Part shown: one piece after another, positions 42,069 to 49,552 of the stretch
Layout of the letters: every line of letters begins with the position of its first letter
Position numbering within the stretch: position 1 is the first letter of the stretch
DNA from: Candidatus Avidehalobacter gallistercoris
GTDB taxonomy: Bacteria; Bacillota; Dehalobacteriia; UBA4068; UBA4997
DNA length: 58,307 bases
Assembly (NCBI GenBank): GCA_018715045.1
Contig: DVMH01000015.1
Span: forward strand, 1-58,307
Direction of reading: 5' to 3'
Notes under the pieces: generated by a model
Told to the model about the DNA's origin: nothing
Database searches by the model: none
Seen by the model: only the letters and a program-made list of their open reading frames with translations
Position numbers and translations under genes: made by a program

Positions 42069-42578
42069 AAGGCTGTTCCTTTCTTTGGTCCGAAAAATGA
42101 GGACATATCAGCTTTTTCCAATATAAGTAACTGTACTTTTTTCAATGCCGCCGGCATACCCTGTTAGGCTTCCGTCCGCACCGGCAACACGATGACAAGG
42201 AATAATGAGGTAAATGGAATTATGGCTCACAGCGCCGCTGGCAGCCTGTACAGATATTTTAAGAAGCCCTTTTGGCTTTGCTATTCTTTTGGTAATTTCA
42301 CCGCAGGTCATTGTTTTTCCAAACGGAATGATCAGCATAATTTCCCATACGGATTTACGAAATGGCGTTATCTGCATATATAGCGGCGGTGTGAAATCAG
42401 CTGCTTTACCGCTCAAATAAATATCCAGCCAACAGGCAGGCAGCTCAAATATTGGCCAAGACTTCTCTTCATGTTTTTTTCGGAAGTGTATTGCCAAAGT
42501 ATTTTTATCTGTCAAACCAAATCCCTGTAAGTTCTGTTCCGTTACTGGAAAGTGTGATACCTCACAAAGGCGAATCAT
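42065..42578 (-). pseudogene. ogt: Frameshifted methylated-DNA-protein cysteine methyltransferase (Ogt type)
   Basis: The frame as it stands gives 156 residues with the active-site PCHRV (about 127-131) and HTH helices, ending abnormally GYAGGIEKSTVTYIGKS at 42108. In another frame directly after the A6 tract (42142-42137) the expected family tail VQLLILEKADMSSFFGPKKGTAL continues to a TGA at 42067-42065 that overlaps the next gene. Thus the A-tract has lost or gained bases. The catalytic cysteine is upstream of the lesion, so residual activity is possible but the tail is altered. The normal role is direct removal of O6-alkylguanine. Confidence 0.8.
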
Positions 42579-42601
42579 AGTGATATGTATAGGCCATAAG
42601 T

Positions 42602-42955
42602 TTATACTTCCAAATATTCATCAGAGTCAGCAGGCGCTTCTGTTCTGTCAGTCATTGTATAGGTGCGGACAGGCGTTGCAACTGTGATTTTGTAGTCTGC
42701 AAAATCGTTCATTCTCCCGTGCTTTTGTGCCATACGGTGTGCGGCAAAATTACGCCATTTTGAAACACATGCCTCATTTTCCCATACGGACATACTTAGC
42801 AGTTTCCCCTCGGTAGCAAGGGAAGAAAAACGCTCTGAGCGAATGAATCCTTCCGCTTTCACAAGGCTGTCTTTCAGGAAACCTGCCATTTTCAAATAGT
42901 CATCCATTTTACCGCTTTTAACGGTCACTTCAAATAATACGATAATGTTACTCAT
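42602..42955 (-). CDS. ABM-fold putative quinol monooxygenase
   Basis: 117 residues. The dimeric alpha/beta barrel ABM pattern is visible: IIVLFEVTVKSGKMDDYLKM, EGFIRSERFSSLATEGKLLSMSVWENEACVSKWRNFAAHR. Family members oxidise quinols or polyketide-like compounds without cofactors, and some degrade haem; the role here is unknown. AGGAGG precedes the ATG. It lies between two disabled alkylation-repair genes and looks intact. Confidence 0.75.
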   Translation of the reverse strand: MSNIIVLFEVTVKSGKMDDYLKMAGFLKDSLVKAEGFIRSERFSSLATEGKLLSMSVWENEACVSKWRNFAAHRMAQKHGRMNDFADYKITVATPVRTYTMTDRTEAPADSDEYLEV

Positions 42956-43031
42956 TTATTTTTCCTCCTGTGATTGATTGATAAATTCTGGCTGATAGCC
43001 CGGCCAGCATATCATATGATTTTCTTTGTTT

Positions 43032-43590
43032 TCACGCCAAATGGAAATCTACCGTCAGCCAAGCTATCCCTGTTTGGGATTGCCTGCAATTTTTTGCCTG
43101 TTCATTTTTTGTTCTTCTTTTCAGAGGGGGATATTGCATTTCAGGTATTGCGCTGTATGTTGCCACCCCAAAGTGCAGGCTTGCCACACTGGAATATGGG
43201 CTTAATCATTTGCGGTATTTTTCAAACAATTTACAGGCGATTTTTCGATGATGATATACCATACGCATATCATGCAAAATGGCTAAATCTATGATACAGT
43301 CTGCCTTTTTCAAAATCATCCCCAAAGACTGTAAGCGGTTTGTTCCGGCAGAAAGAATGGTATCAGCATTTACTTCATCAAGATTATCCTGCATTTTCTG
43401 CCAGATTGTTGCTTGGGTCTTTGTAGAAATCTGTTGACCGATAATGTGATGAACAACCGAAAAAATCGCTGTCAATCTCACGCTCGATTTTGCCAATTCT
43501 ATCAATCGCTTCGCCAAATCGCATGTACTTTTTCTTTAAAGATTCGGTTGCGTTTTCATCATGCTTAAAGGATGTCCTTGTTTTGGCGCA
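43032..43590 (-). pseudogene. Shattered DNA-3-methyladenine glycosylase (AlkA/HhH-GPD family)
   Basis: Segments of one protein appear in order on the minus strand: YMRFGEAIDRIGKIEREIDSDFF, then after a frameshift at an A6/T6 run (43460-43465) VVHHIIGQQISTKTQATIWQKM, then a deletion near 43290-43295, then DLAILHDMRMVYHHRKI and KLFEKYRK, a TGA at 43208-43206, and LSPYSSVASLHF...AIPEM. The missing internal piece should contain the helix-hairpin-helix LKGIGVWTAE. At least three lesions; non-functional. The normal role is excision of alkylated bases. Confidence 0.75.
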
Positions 43591-43842
43591 TGCACTGACT
43601 GGGAAATCGCTTTATAATATAATGTTATCATAATTTTAGATGGCATAATATTAAAATATCGTCTAATACTATTACAATATATCCAAACAAGGCTGAATCG
43701 AAATGAAAAACACACAAAACGTTTACATAAATTATGTCAACCTTAATGCAGATGCAGACTTTTCATATCTTGTGCTTGATGTTATCCTTAATAATTTTAC
43801 GGCCGCATCTTTCATATTCACGCCTTATTGTAATAGTACTAT
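43591..43842. other. Intergenic, A+T rich
   Basis: A 49-codon plus-strand frame at 43703-43852 (contains NADADFSYLVLDVILNN) has only a weak ribosome site and runs into the MATE 3' end. I do not recognise it. No hairpins of note. Confidence 0.3.
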
Positions 43843-45189
43843 TCATATATAGTCTTCCTGGATTTTACTATCTGAGTCTCTTTTTTGCTTTTTCATGAGA
43901 ACAAGTAATGTGACGGCTGTGATTGCTGTAAGAACTTCACTGGCGGAATGGCAAACCCACACTGCCTCACTACCGAAAATCAATGGCAAAATAGCAATCA
44001 TAATTGGCGGCCAAATTACACTACGCGATAGAGATATTGTCAGTGCCTTGCTTGTTCGTTCATTTGCCTGCCAGTACGAAATCATTAAAATATTAAATCC
44101 GGCAAGGAAGAAACCAGAAAAGTAAGGCAGGCTTTTGCTTTCCATAAAATTGATTAGCTCCGCATCGCCCGGGTTAAAAATGGAGAAGAAATCACGGGAG
44201 AAGAAAATAAGCAATATATAGCATAAAATTCCCAGTGACAGAAATATTTTGATGGAGAAGTTAAGCAAATCGTTACTTCGTTTTTCTTCACCGGTTCCCA
44301 TAAAGTAACTGAATACTGGTTGTAATCCCTGCGCCATGCCAAGGAATAGCGTCAAGATAATTAACATCAAATAACCAATTACAAGGTAAGCTGCAAGTCC
44401 GATTTCTCCAAAGCCATAATGCACGATGGCAAAATTATATACGAATGTAATAATGCCAATCGTAAATTCCATAATAAAGGAGGGAAAGCCAAATACATAA
44501 ATCGAACACAGATTGCGCCATTTGAATTTGAATTTTGTCAGGTATAAATCTCCTCGTTTAAAAAGAAAATGAGGGAGCATGATCATGGTGCTAAAAATGG
44601 GACCAAGAGCTGTTGCCAATGCTGCACCGGCGATCCCCATATTCATAGGATACATAAAAACATAATCCAAAATAATATTTGATACTGAGCCAAACATCAG
44701 GGCAAACATAGCCAGTTTCGGACGGTTATCGTTACGCACCAGACCGCTTAACAAGAAACTGAAAAGCAGGAATGGCGAAAAGGTAACAATGTACCACATA
44801 TAGCTGATTGCCTCGTCATGGATTGCTGGCGTTGACCCAAGCAGTTCAGCCAAAGGGTGAAGACATATATTTCCTAACACACAGATCAGCACACCCATCA
44901 CAGCAGTACATAGAACAGACAGGCTAAAAATATTACGGGCCTTATCCTTTTCTCTTTGCCCAAGATGAGAAGAAATCATAACGCCCGCGCCTGTGGCAAC
45001 CGCCATGGATAAGGCAATTAGTATTTCTACCAAAGGAACAGAAACGGCTGCCGCCGCCATTGCATCACGACCGAGCCGATTGCCAATGAATACGCCGTCA
45101 ACAATCATATAAACCGAGTTGAACAATAGCCCGATCATTTGTGGCACGGCATATTTGGCAAATAAAGCATATGATTTGCCTTCGTACAT
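43843..45189 (-). CDS. MATE family efflux transporter
   Basis: 448 residues with about 12 transmembrane helices. N-terminal YAVPQMIGLLFNSVYMIVDGVFIGNRLGRDAMAAAAVSVP and the repeat block GFGEIGLAAYLVIGYLMLIILTLFLGMAQGLQPVFSYFMGTG are MATE signatures. Distinct from the pump at 16.3-17.6 kb and closer to the VmrA/DinF-like branch in its spacing, though I am unsure of the subclass. AAGGAGG precedes ATG 45189. The gene has an unusual 250-nt leader with two intrinsic terminators and a small frame, suggesting control by premature termination. No regulator gene is adjacent on that side. Confidence 0.88.
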   Translation of the reverse strand: MYEGKSYALFAKYAVPQMIGLLFNSVYMIVDGVFIGNRLGRDAMAAAAVSVPLVEILIALSMAVATGAGVMISSHLGQREKDKARNIFSLSVLCTAVMGVLICVLGNICLHPLAELLGSTPAIHDEAISYMWYIVTFSPFLLFSFLLSGLVRNDNRPKLAMFALMFGSVSNIILDYVFMYPMNMGIAGAALATALGPIFSTMIMLPHFLFKRGDLYLTKFKFKWRNLCSIYVFGFPSFIMEFTIGIITFVYNFAIVHYGFGEIGLAAYLVIGYLMLIILTLFLGMAQGLQPVFSYFMGTGEEKRSNDLLNFSIKIFLSLGILCYILLIFFSRDFFSIFNPGDAELINFMESKSLPYFSGFFLAGFNILMISYWQANERTSKALTISLSRSVIWPPIMIAILPLIFGSEAVWVCHSASEVLTAITAVTLLVLMKKQKRDSDSKIQEDYI

Positions 45190-45212
45190 GATACCCAAAC
45201 CTCCTTGCAAAT

Positions 45213-45242
45213 AAAAAAGCCTGCGTCATGTGTAACGCAGGC
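45213..45242 (-). terminator. Leader terminator 2, just before the MATE start
   Basis: Minus strand GCCTGCGT/ACGCAGGC (45242-45235 and 45226-45219), 8-base loop, then T6 (45218-45213). It ends 24 nt before the start codon, so full expression of the pump requires read-through. Confidence 0.85.
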
Positions 45243-45301
45243 CTACTACACAATAGAATGAAACCCCGGCGGGTTGATTTTATTTTACCATTCTATTCTA
45301 T

Positions 45302-45343
45302 TCAAATTTTAATGTTCACAGTTTCTTTTTTTACGAGTTCCAT
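45302..45343 (-). CDS. Candidate 13-residue leader peptide
   Basis: ATG at 45343, stop TGA at 45302; encodes MELVKKETVNIKI. GCGAGGG lies about 12 nt upstream. It lies between the two leader terminators. Translation of this frame could couple ribosome stalling by an antibiotic to read-through of the second hairpin. This is inference; no homolog is known to me. Confidence 0.4.
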   Translation of the reverse strand: MELVKKETVNIKI

Positions 45344-45364
45344 AGCTTCTTTTCCCTCGCCTAT

Positions 45365-45424
45365 AAAAAATAAAGCGCCTTATCTGCCATTCCTTTTTAA
45401 GCCTAACGGAATGGGATAAGACGC
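45365..45424 (-). terminator. Leader terminator 1, close to the transcription start
   Basis: Minus strand stem GCG-CTTATC-CATTCC / GGAATG-GATAAG-CGC (45424-45408 and 45393-45375) with small bulges, then TTTATTTTTT (45374-45365). It begins about 16 nt after the predicted start site. Confidence 0.8.
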
Positions 45425-45446
45425 GACCCGGCGGTCAATCATACTG

Positions 45447-45475
45447 AGTATAATGTATTTCAGGGCAAAAGTCAA
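45447..45475 (-). promoter_or_regulatory. Promoter of the MATE leader
   Basis: Minus strand TTGACT (45475-45470), 17-bp spacer, TATACT (45452-45447). A perfect ATACT-g-AGTAT dyad (45441-45451) overlaps the -10 and could bind a regulator. Confidence 0.75.
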
Positions 45476-45552
45476 GGGTAAAATGAAGGTGTTTTAACAA
45501 CTAAAAACAGCCCATACCACTGGTACCGGCAGTTTGCCTATTTCGCGGCAAA

Positions 45553-46815
45553 TCACACGCAGCTGTGATCTTTCGTCAGTTTTGCGGAAGCAAGGTACAG
45601 TGGAATCGCCGCAAGCTGGGCGATCACGGAAACGGCAATCATGGCGGGGATGCTGATGTCGTAGAGAACACCCAGCAGCCAGCTTCCCAGGAACCAGAAC
45701 ACACCGAAAGCGCACTCGAAAATACCATATCCCGTGGCGCGGCTGGCCTTGGGTACCATGGTGGTGACAGCGGCTTTCAAAATGGATCCCTGCGCGCCCA
45801 TGCCCACGCCCCACAGGGCGATACCCACAAGCAGGACGGGAACAGTGTTGCTGCCGAACACCAGAATGGCAAAGGGTGTGGAGATCAGAGTAGACAAAAC
45901 CAACACTTTGACCCCATTTTTGTCATAAAGCAGTCCGAAAATCAGCGCCGCCACCGCGTCCACCAGCATGGCTCCGGCATAGAGCAGGGGCAGCGTACCG
46001 GTGGTGACCAGGGAACTGGTCTCTGCCAGCCCGGCGGAAAGGAACGTGAAGGTATTGGAGACGTGCATGATGATGAGGGAGTAGTCGATAAAGCCAAAGG
46101 CAAAGAGGCTGATTCCCGCGATGTAGAGAATAAACTCCCTTTTCATTTTGAAGGGAACATATTCCTTGGGCTCCGGTTCAAACTGTTCCGGGTTGGGGAA
46201 TTCATGCTTGGTCACCAGCAGCAGAATCAGGGTGATGGCACCGGGAATGGCCAGCACTGCAAAGCAGGTGGAGTACACCTGAAAGGTGCTGCCCTCGGTC
46301 CGAAACAGCATCACCAGATACAGCAGCACCGGCCCCAGAAACGCGCCGATCTGATCCAGCACCTCCTGAATACCAAAGCTTTTTCCCACGCCCTCCTGGG
46401 TGGCGGCAAAGGACATGACTGTATCTTTGGCGGGCTTTTTGATGGCTTTGCCCATGCGTTGAATGATAAGCAGACCGCAGGCGGCGACCCAGCCATGCTC
46501 GCCCACCAGCGCCAGCGCCGGAACAGCCACGATATCCAGCACATAACCCAGGATCACCATGAGCCAGTATTGTTTGGTCTTGTCCGTCAGCTTGCCAAAG
46601 ACATAGCGCATGGAGTAGCCAATCATTTCCCCCAGACCGGATACAAAGCCGATGGCACCGGCGGAAGCACCCAGCAAAGACAGGTAAGCGCCCCGGATGC
46701 TGCTGCCCCCTTCGTGGGTCATGTCCGAGAACAGACTGACAATGCCAAACAGCAGAATAAACGCCATGGCCTGGGAGAGTTTCTTTTCTTTATTCTTTGT
46801 TTTCATCTTCTCCAC
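45553..46815 (-). CDS. MFS family transporter
   Basis: 420 residues with about 12 transmembrane helices and an extended cytoplasmic loop at roughly 200-225 (EFPNPEQFEPEPKEYVPFKMKRE). The A-like motif GKLTDKTKQYW lies after the second helix and RATGYGIFECAFGVFWFLGSWLLG in the second half. The substrate is unknown; drug or metabolite export is likely with a MarR partner. The start is GTG 46815 or ATG 46806; either overlaps the MarR gene. Confidence 0.85.
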   Translation of the reverse strand: MEKMKTKNKEKKLSQAMAFILLFGIVSLFSDMTHEGGSSIRGAYLSLLGASAGAIGFVSGLGEMIGYSMRYVFGKLTDKTKQYWLMVILGYVLDIVAVPALALVGEHGWVAACGLLIIQRMGKAIKKPAKDTVMSFAATQEGVGKSFGIQEVLDQIGAFLGPVLLYLVMLFRTEGSTFQVYSTCFAVLAIPGAITLILLLVTKHEFPNPEQFEPEPKEYVPFKMKREFILYIAGISLFAFGFIDYSLIIMHVSNTFTFLSAGLAETSSLVTTGTLPLLYAGAMLVDAVAALIFGLLYDKNGVKVLVLSTLISTPFAILVFGSNTVPVLLVGIALWGVGMGAQGSILKAAVTTMVPKASRATGYGIFECAFGVFWFLGSWLLGVLYDISIPAMIAVSVIAQLAAIPLYLASAKLTKDHSCV

Positions 46816-47272
46816 TGTCTTTCAGTATTCTTGTCATTTCCGGGAATCCGGCTTTGCTCTCTGCTTTGCACCGCTGATAGAGAATGTCCAGTATCCGTGC
46901 AAATTCCTGCCGCTCTTCTTCGGCCAACGGTTCCAGCAGCCATTCATAGAACGCTGTTTCTACCGATGCCTTGGAGTTTTTCAATTCGTTGGCTTTTTCC
47001 GTAGGGTAGAGCAGACGGCTTCTCCCATCCTTTGGATTATCCTCCCGAATGAGATAGCCTTTTTCCTCCAGGTTTGCCGTCTGGCGGGCTACGGCGCCCT
47101 TGTCCAGTCCGGTGATAGCGCAGATGTCCGCCTGGGTTATACCAGGATTCTTGCGCACGGCATGGATCACGTCAAACTCCCCTGTGCCAACACCGTCCGC
47201 CCGCAGAGTGCGAACTGTAAATTTGCCCGTCTCCCTTGCGATTTTCGTGATCTTTCTTTTTGTTATATCCAT
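46790..47272 (-). CDS. MarR family transcriptional regulator
   Basis: 160 residues. Winged helix-turn-helix: FDVIHAVRKNPGITQADICAITGLDKGAVARQTANLEEKGYLIREDNPKDGRSRLLYPTEKA, with the D-x-R-S wing intact. Helical ends form the dimer. AGGAGG lies before ATG 47272. It is first in a two-gene unit with the MFS pump, overlapping it by up to 26 nt. An operator-like dyad covers its promoter, so it most likely represses its own operon and is released by an effector. Confidence 0.88.
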   Translation of the reverse strand: MDITKRKITKIARETGKFTVRTLRADGVGTGEFDVIHAVRKNPGITQADICAITGLDKGAVARQTANLEEKGYLIREDNPKDGRSRLLYPTEKANELKNSKASVETAFYEWLLEPLAEEERQEFARILDILYQRCKAESKAGFPEMTRILKDSGEDENKE

Positions 47273-47285
47273 CTGAACCTCCTGA

Positions 47286-47325
47286 ATAGATGTAGCATCA
47301 ACCAATTATATGATACTACATCTAT
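47286..47325 (-). promoter_or_regulatory. MarR operator enclosing the -10
   Basis: Two 15-bp arms, ATAGATGTAGCATCA (47286-47300) and TGATACTACATCTAT (47311-47325), complementary with one mismatch and separated by 10 bp. The minus-strand -10 TATAAT (47310-47305) lies inside that spacer, so repressor binding would block RNA polymerase. Confidence 0.8.
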
Positions 47326-47924
47326 CCCAAAAGTCAATCCAGGCTTTTTCTGTGGAACGCTGTCTGAAAATATTTTAGCTCCAGTTTATCTTTTGGCAAA
47401 TAGGTGTTTAACATCCGTCGGTATGATAGGAGCATCCAAATTTAAGGAGGTAAACTTCCTTGTGACATAAAATCCAAGTCAAAATCACTCGGTCAGATTT
47501 TCCAAAGCTGCTGAAGCGTTGGTTGATCCTTGCTATCGGCGTTGTCCTGTTGGGGGGAACTGCATCTGAGGTGATGCTCAGACCGCAGATTGGCGAAGGT
47601 GTTCATGCTATACCCAAAAGAAAATCCGCTTGTATGGCAGTTTGCAGACCTTGAAAGCGGAGGTACAGGAAACTGCAACGGTCAAGAAGTGCGTGGAACA
47701 GGCGGTATAGCCGGAGCAGACCAGCGCCAAGACACAGAGCAAACGGCGTTATGTGGAATTGTGATTGCGCCGGATAAGTGGTATAATGGCGGTATTGGAG
47801 GAATTTTTATTAAGATAAAAAAACCTTTTGCTGGTTAAGAGGATATAGAGACTGATACTTGGCAATCTATTTCCATGCTTGTTTTAGGAAAGATAAGTGA
47901 ATTTGAATATAATAAGGTGATAAA
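47326..47924. other. Degenerate region
   Basis: About 600 bases between the MarR operator and a conserved hypothetical. A broken membrane-helix-like frame (KRWLILAIGVVLLGGTA, near 47510-47560) and another short Gly-rich frame (47590-47838) are visible, but none has a full gene structure. It looks like gene debris of unknown origin. Confidence 0.35.
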
Positions 47925-48254
47925 ATGACAAAACACGAATTTGGAATTATGCCTAATGCACCACAAAAAGGGAAAAGATATGATGAATATGAACCAGAGA
48001 AATACGGCTGTATCTCAGTTGATGATGGTTATATAGGAGATATTGTTGCGAACTTCAAAGCTATAGATTTCTATTGGCATACACTTGATGTTAAACGTAA
48101 AGGCATTGCATATTGTGGCATAACACTTATTCCACCAGATTCAATTAAGTCCTTTATCAATGTGATAGAAAACAATGCTAATTTATTAGAACTTATAGAA
48201 TTGGCAGAAAAAGCAAGCAGAGAAAGCAAATGGATGATTCATTTCGGATTATAA
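47925..48254 (+). CDS. Conserved hypothetical protein, 109 residues
   Basis: The product begins MTKHEFGIMPNAPQKGKRYDEYEPEKYGCISVDD and ends KWMIHFGL. I recall similar short proteins in many Firmicutes, but no function. Hydrophilic with alternating beta and helix: HTLDVKRKGIAYCGITLIPPDSIKSFINVIE. AAGGTG precedes the ATG and a strong terminator follows, so it is a complete single-gene unit. Confidence 0.7.
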   Translation: MTKHEFGIMPNAPQKGKRYDEYEPEKYGCISVDDGYIGDIVANFKAIDFYWHTLDVKRKGIAYCGITLIPPDSIKSFINVIENNANLLELIELAEKASRESKWMIHFGL

Positions 48255-48291
48255 CAGTTCTGCAAATCCCACAGTTCGTCACTTTGAAAAT

Positions 48292-48345
48292 GCCTTGTAT
48301 GTTACGCAGTAGGCGGCTTGAAACGCCTATTCTACAAGGCTTTTT
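48292..48345 (+). terminator. Terminator after the 109-residue protein gene
   Basis: GCCTTGTA (48292-48299) / TACAAGGC (48333-48340) with an inner AGTAGGCG/CGCCTATT stem, then T5. Confidence 0.8.
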
Positions 48346-48683
48346 AAGCGTCACAATCGCAAAGGCGATATTTTATACCTATACCCTTAAAACTGGGCTG
48401 CTATTACGGAACACAGCTATCGAAAACTGAATAACCGCCAGCCTCACAGCAGCACTACTGAGCAGGAAATCTTAAAAAGGACTTTCCTGCTTTTTCTTTT
48501 GCCAAAAGCAGAAAGAAGAGCCTATGCAGGAAACCATACAAACAGCTACTAAGCCCCCTATGAATTGGCGCTTCATTTCAACTAGACAAGTACAGAGCGC
48601 ATTAGTGATAAAGTCATACGGCTAGTGGAAAAATGACCTGTCCGCAAAGAAATGAGGAAAACTTTTTCCTGGTTCCTTATTGA
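48346..48683. other. Gene-free stretch
   Basis: I see no gene. One hairpin, AGCAGGAAA...TTTCCTGCT (near 48459-48501), is followed by T-rich sequence and could be a terminator. Base composition resembles the flanking debris. Confidence 0.35.
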
Positions 48684-49145
48684 CAAAACCCGAATGGCAT
48701 CATCTTACAGGAGGCAGGCCGCCTGTTAGACCGCAAGGGGTATCGCATCAAGGGCCTGAACCTCATCAACTTCAAGAAATCCATGCGGTATCACTTCCTG
48801 GCGTACATCTGCAGCGAGAAAGATATCTTGAAGCTGGTGAAATTTCTCATCCTCAACACCAAGGAGGAGGGCGAGAAGGAGGATAATCGTAAATACGCTA
48901 AAAATCAGTTTTTGAAAGCTGCGCGTAAGTTGGAAAAGCTAACGCCGGTAATTTTGCAAGAATTGGTTGAGCCGATTGATGTTTACCACATCCAAGGCGC
49001 AGGTAAGAAGCAAAATCAGCGGATTGTTATTCACTGCAACTTTATCGGGGTATTGGATGTGATGGTAATGGATGAATATTCGGAAAACATTGTTTTAGAC
49101 ACCTGCAAGGGCGCTGCCGTCAAATATATCACCAAGTCCGCCTAA
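48684..49145 (+). pseudogene. Chimeric remnant ending in a serine-recombinase tail
   Basis: One open frame without an obvious start (first ATG 48783). The first part, GIILQEAGRLLDRKGYRIKGLN then MRYHFLAYICSEKDILKLVKFLI, is not recognised. From about 48890 the frame continues LEKLTPVILQELVEPIDVYHIQGAGKKQNQRIVIHCNFIGVLDV, which has the helix-strand form of the DUF4368 tail of TnpX-like recombinases. G+C use shifts between the two parts. Likely a fusion of two decayed genes at the right edge of the island. Confidence 0.5.
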
Positions 49146-49208
49146 AACAAAGGAGCAGGCAAAAACCTGCTCCGTACATATATGAGGAAACCGATTGACA
49201 CAAAAAAC

Positions 49209-49242
49209 GAGTGTCCATAACTCAAATTCGTTATGGACACTC
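49209..49242 (-). terminator. Terminator for the tRNA-Cys/tRNA-Leu transcript
   Basis: GAGTGTCCATAAC (49209-49221) and its exact complement (49230-49242), 8-base loop, followed on the minus strand by GTTTTTT. Another hairpin, GGAGCAGG/CCTGCTCC (about 49151-49172), lies downstream as a backup. Confidence 0.85.
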
Positions 49243-49246
49243 AATA

Positions 49247-49333
49247 TGGTGCCGAAGACCGGACTTGAACCGGTACGAAGTTACCCTCGACGGATTTTAA
49301 GTCCGTTGCGTCTGCCAATTCCGCCACTCCGGC
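49247..49333 (-). tRNA. tRNA-Leu, anticodon UAA
   Basis: Acceptor GCCGGAG (49333-49327) pairs with CTTCGGC (49257-49251), with one G-U pair. The anticodon loop CTTAAAA gives UAA. Long variable arm, encoded CCA (49249-49247). Its last 11 bases equal those of the tRNA-Leu at the left window edge. Confidence 0.95.
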
Positions 49334-49343
49334 ACATAAAAAA

Positions 49344-49418
49344 TGGAGGCGCCATCCAGATTTGAACTGGAGAATGAAGGCTTTGCAGGCCTCTGCCTTA
49401 CCTCTTGGCTATGGCGCC
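49344..49418 (-). tRNA. tRNA-Cys, anticodon GCA
   Basis: Acceptor GGCGCCA (49418-49412) / TGGCGCC, discriminator U as usual for Cys, encoded CCA (49346-49344). Anticodon loop CTGCAAA gives GCA. Upstream of tRNA-Leu(UAA) in the same transcript, 10 nt apart. Confidence 0.95.
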
Positions 49419-49430
49419 CCGACACGAAAT

Positions 49431-49459
49431 ATTTTAACATATATTTGCCCGTATTGCAA
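49431..49459 (-). promoter_or_regulatory. Promoter of the tRNA-Cys/tRNA-Leu pair
   Basis: Minus strand TTGCAA (49459-49454), 17-bp spacer, TAAAAT (49436-49431), about 12 nt before the tRNA-Cys 5' end. Same -35 as the tRNA-Leu(CAA) promoter. Confidence 0.7.
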
Positions 49460-49552
49460 GGAAAAAATTTGCCTAATTTTCTCATATTGGCTAATGTCCG
49501 CATAGTTTGCCGCACGGTTTCGCATAATAAACAAAAAACCGGGGCGGTGCAT

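Noticed and set aside
42974-43294. Plus-strand frame of 106 codons
   Set aside because: It lies antisense to the decayed glycosylase, whose homologous blocks explain the sequence.
45565-47004. 479-codon plus-strand frame opposite the MFS gene
   Set aside because: Low-complexity Gly/His/Gln composition typical of antisense to a membrane protein; the MFS frame has family motifs and a regulator.
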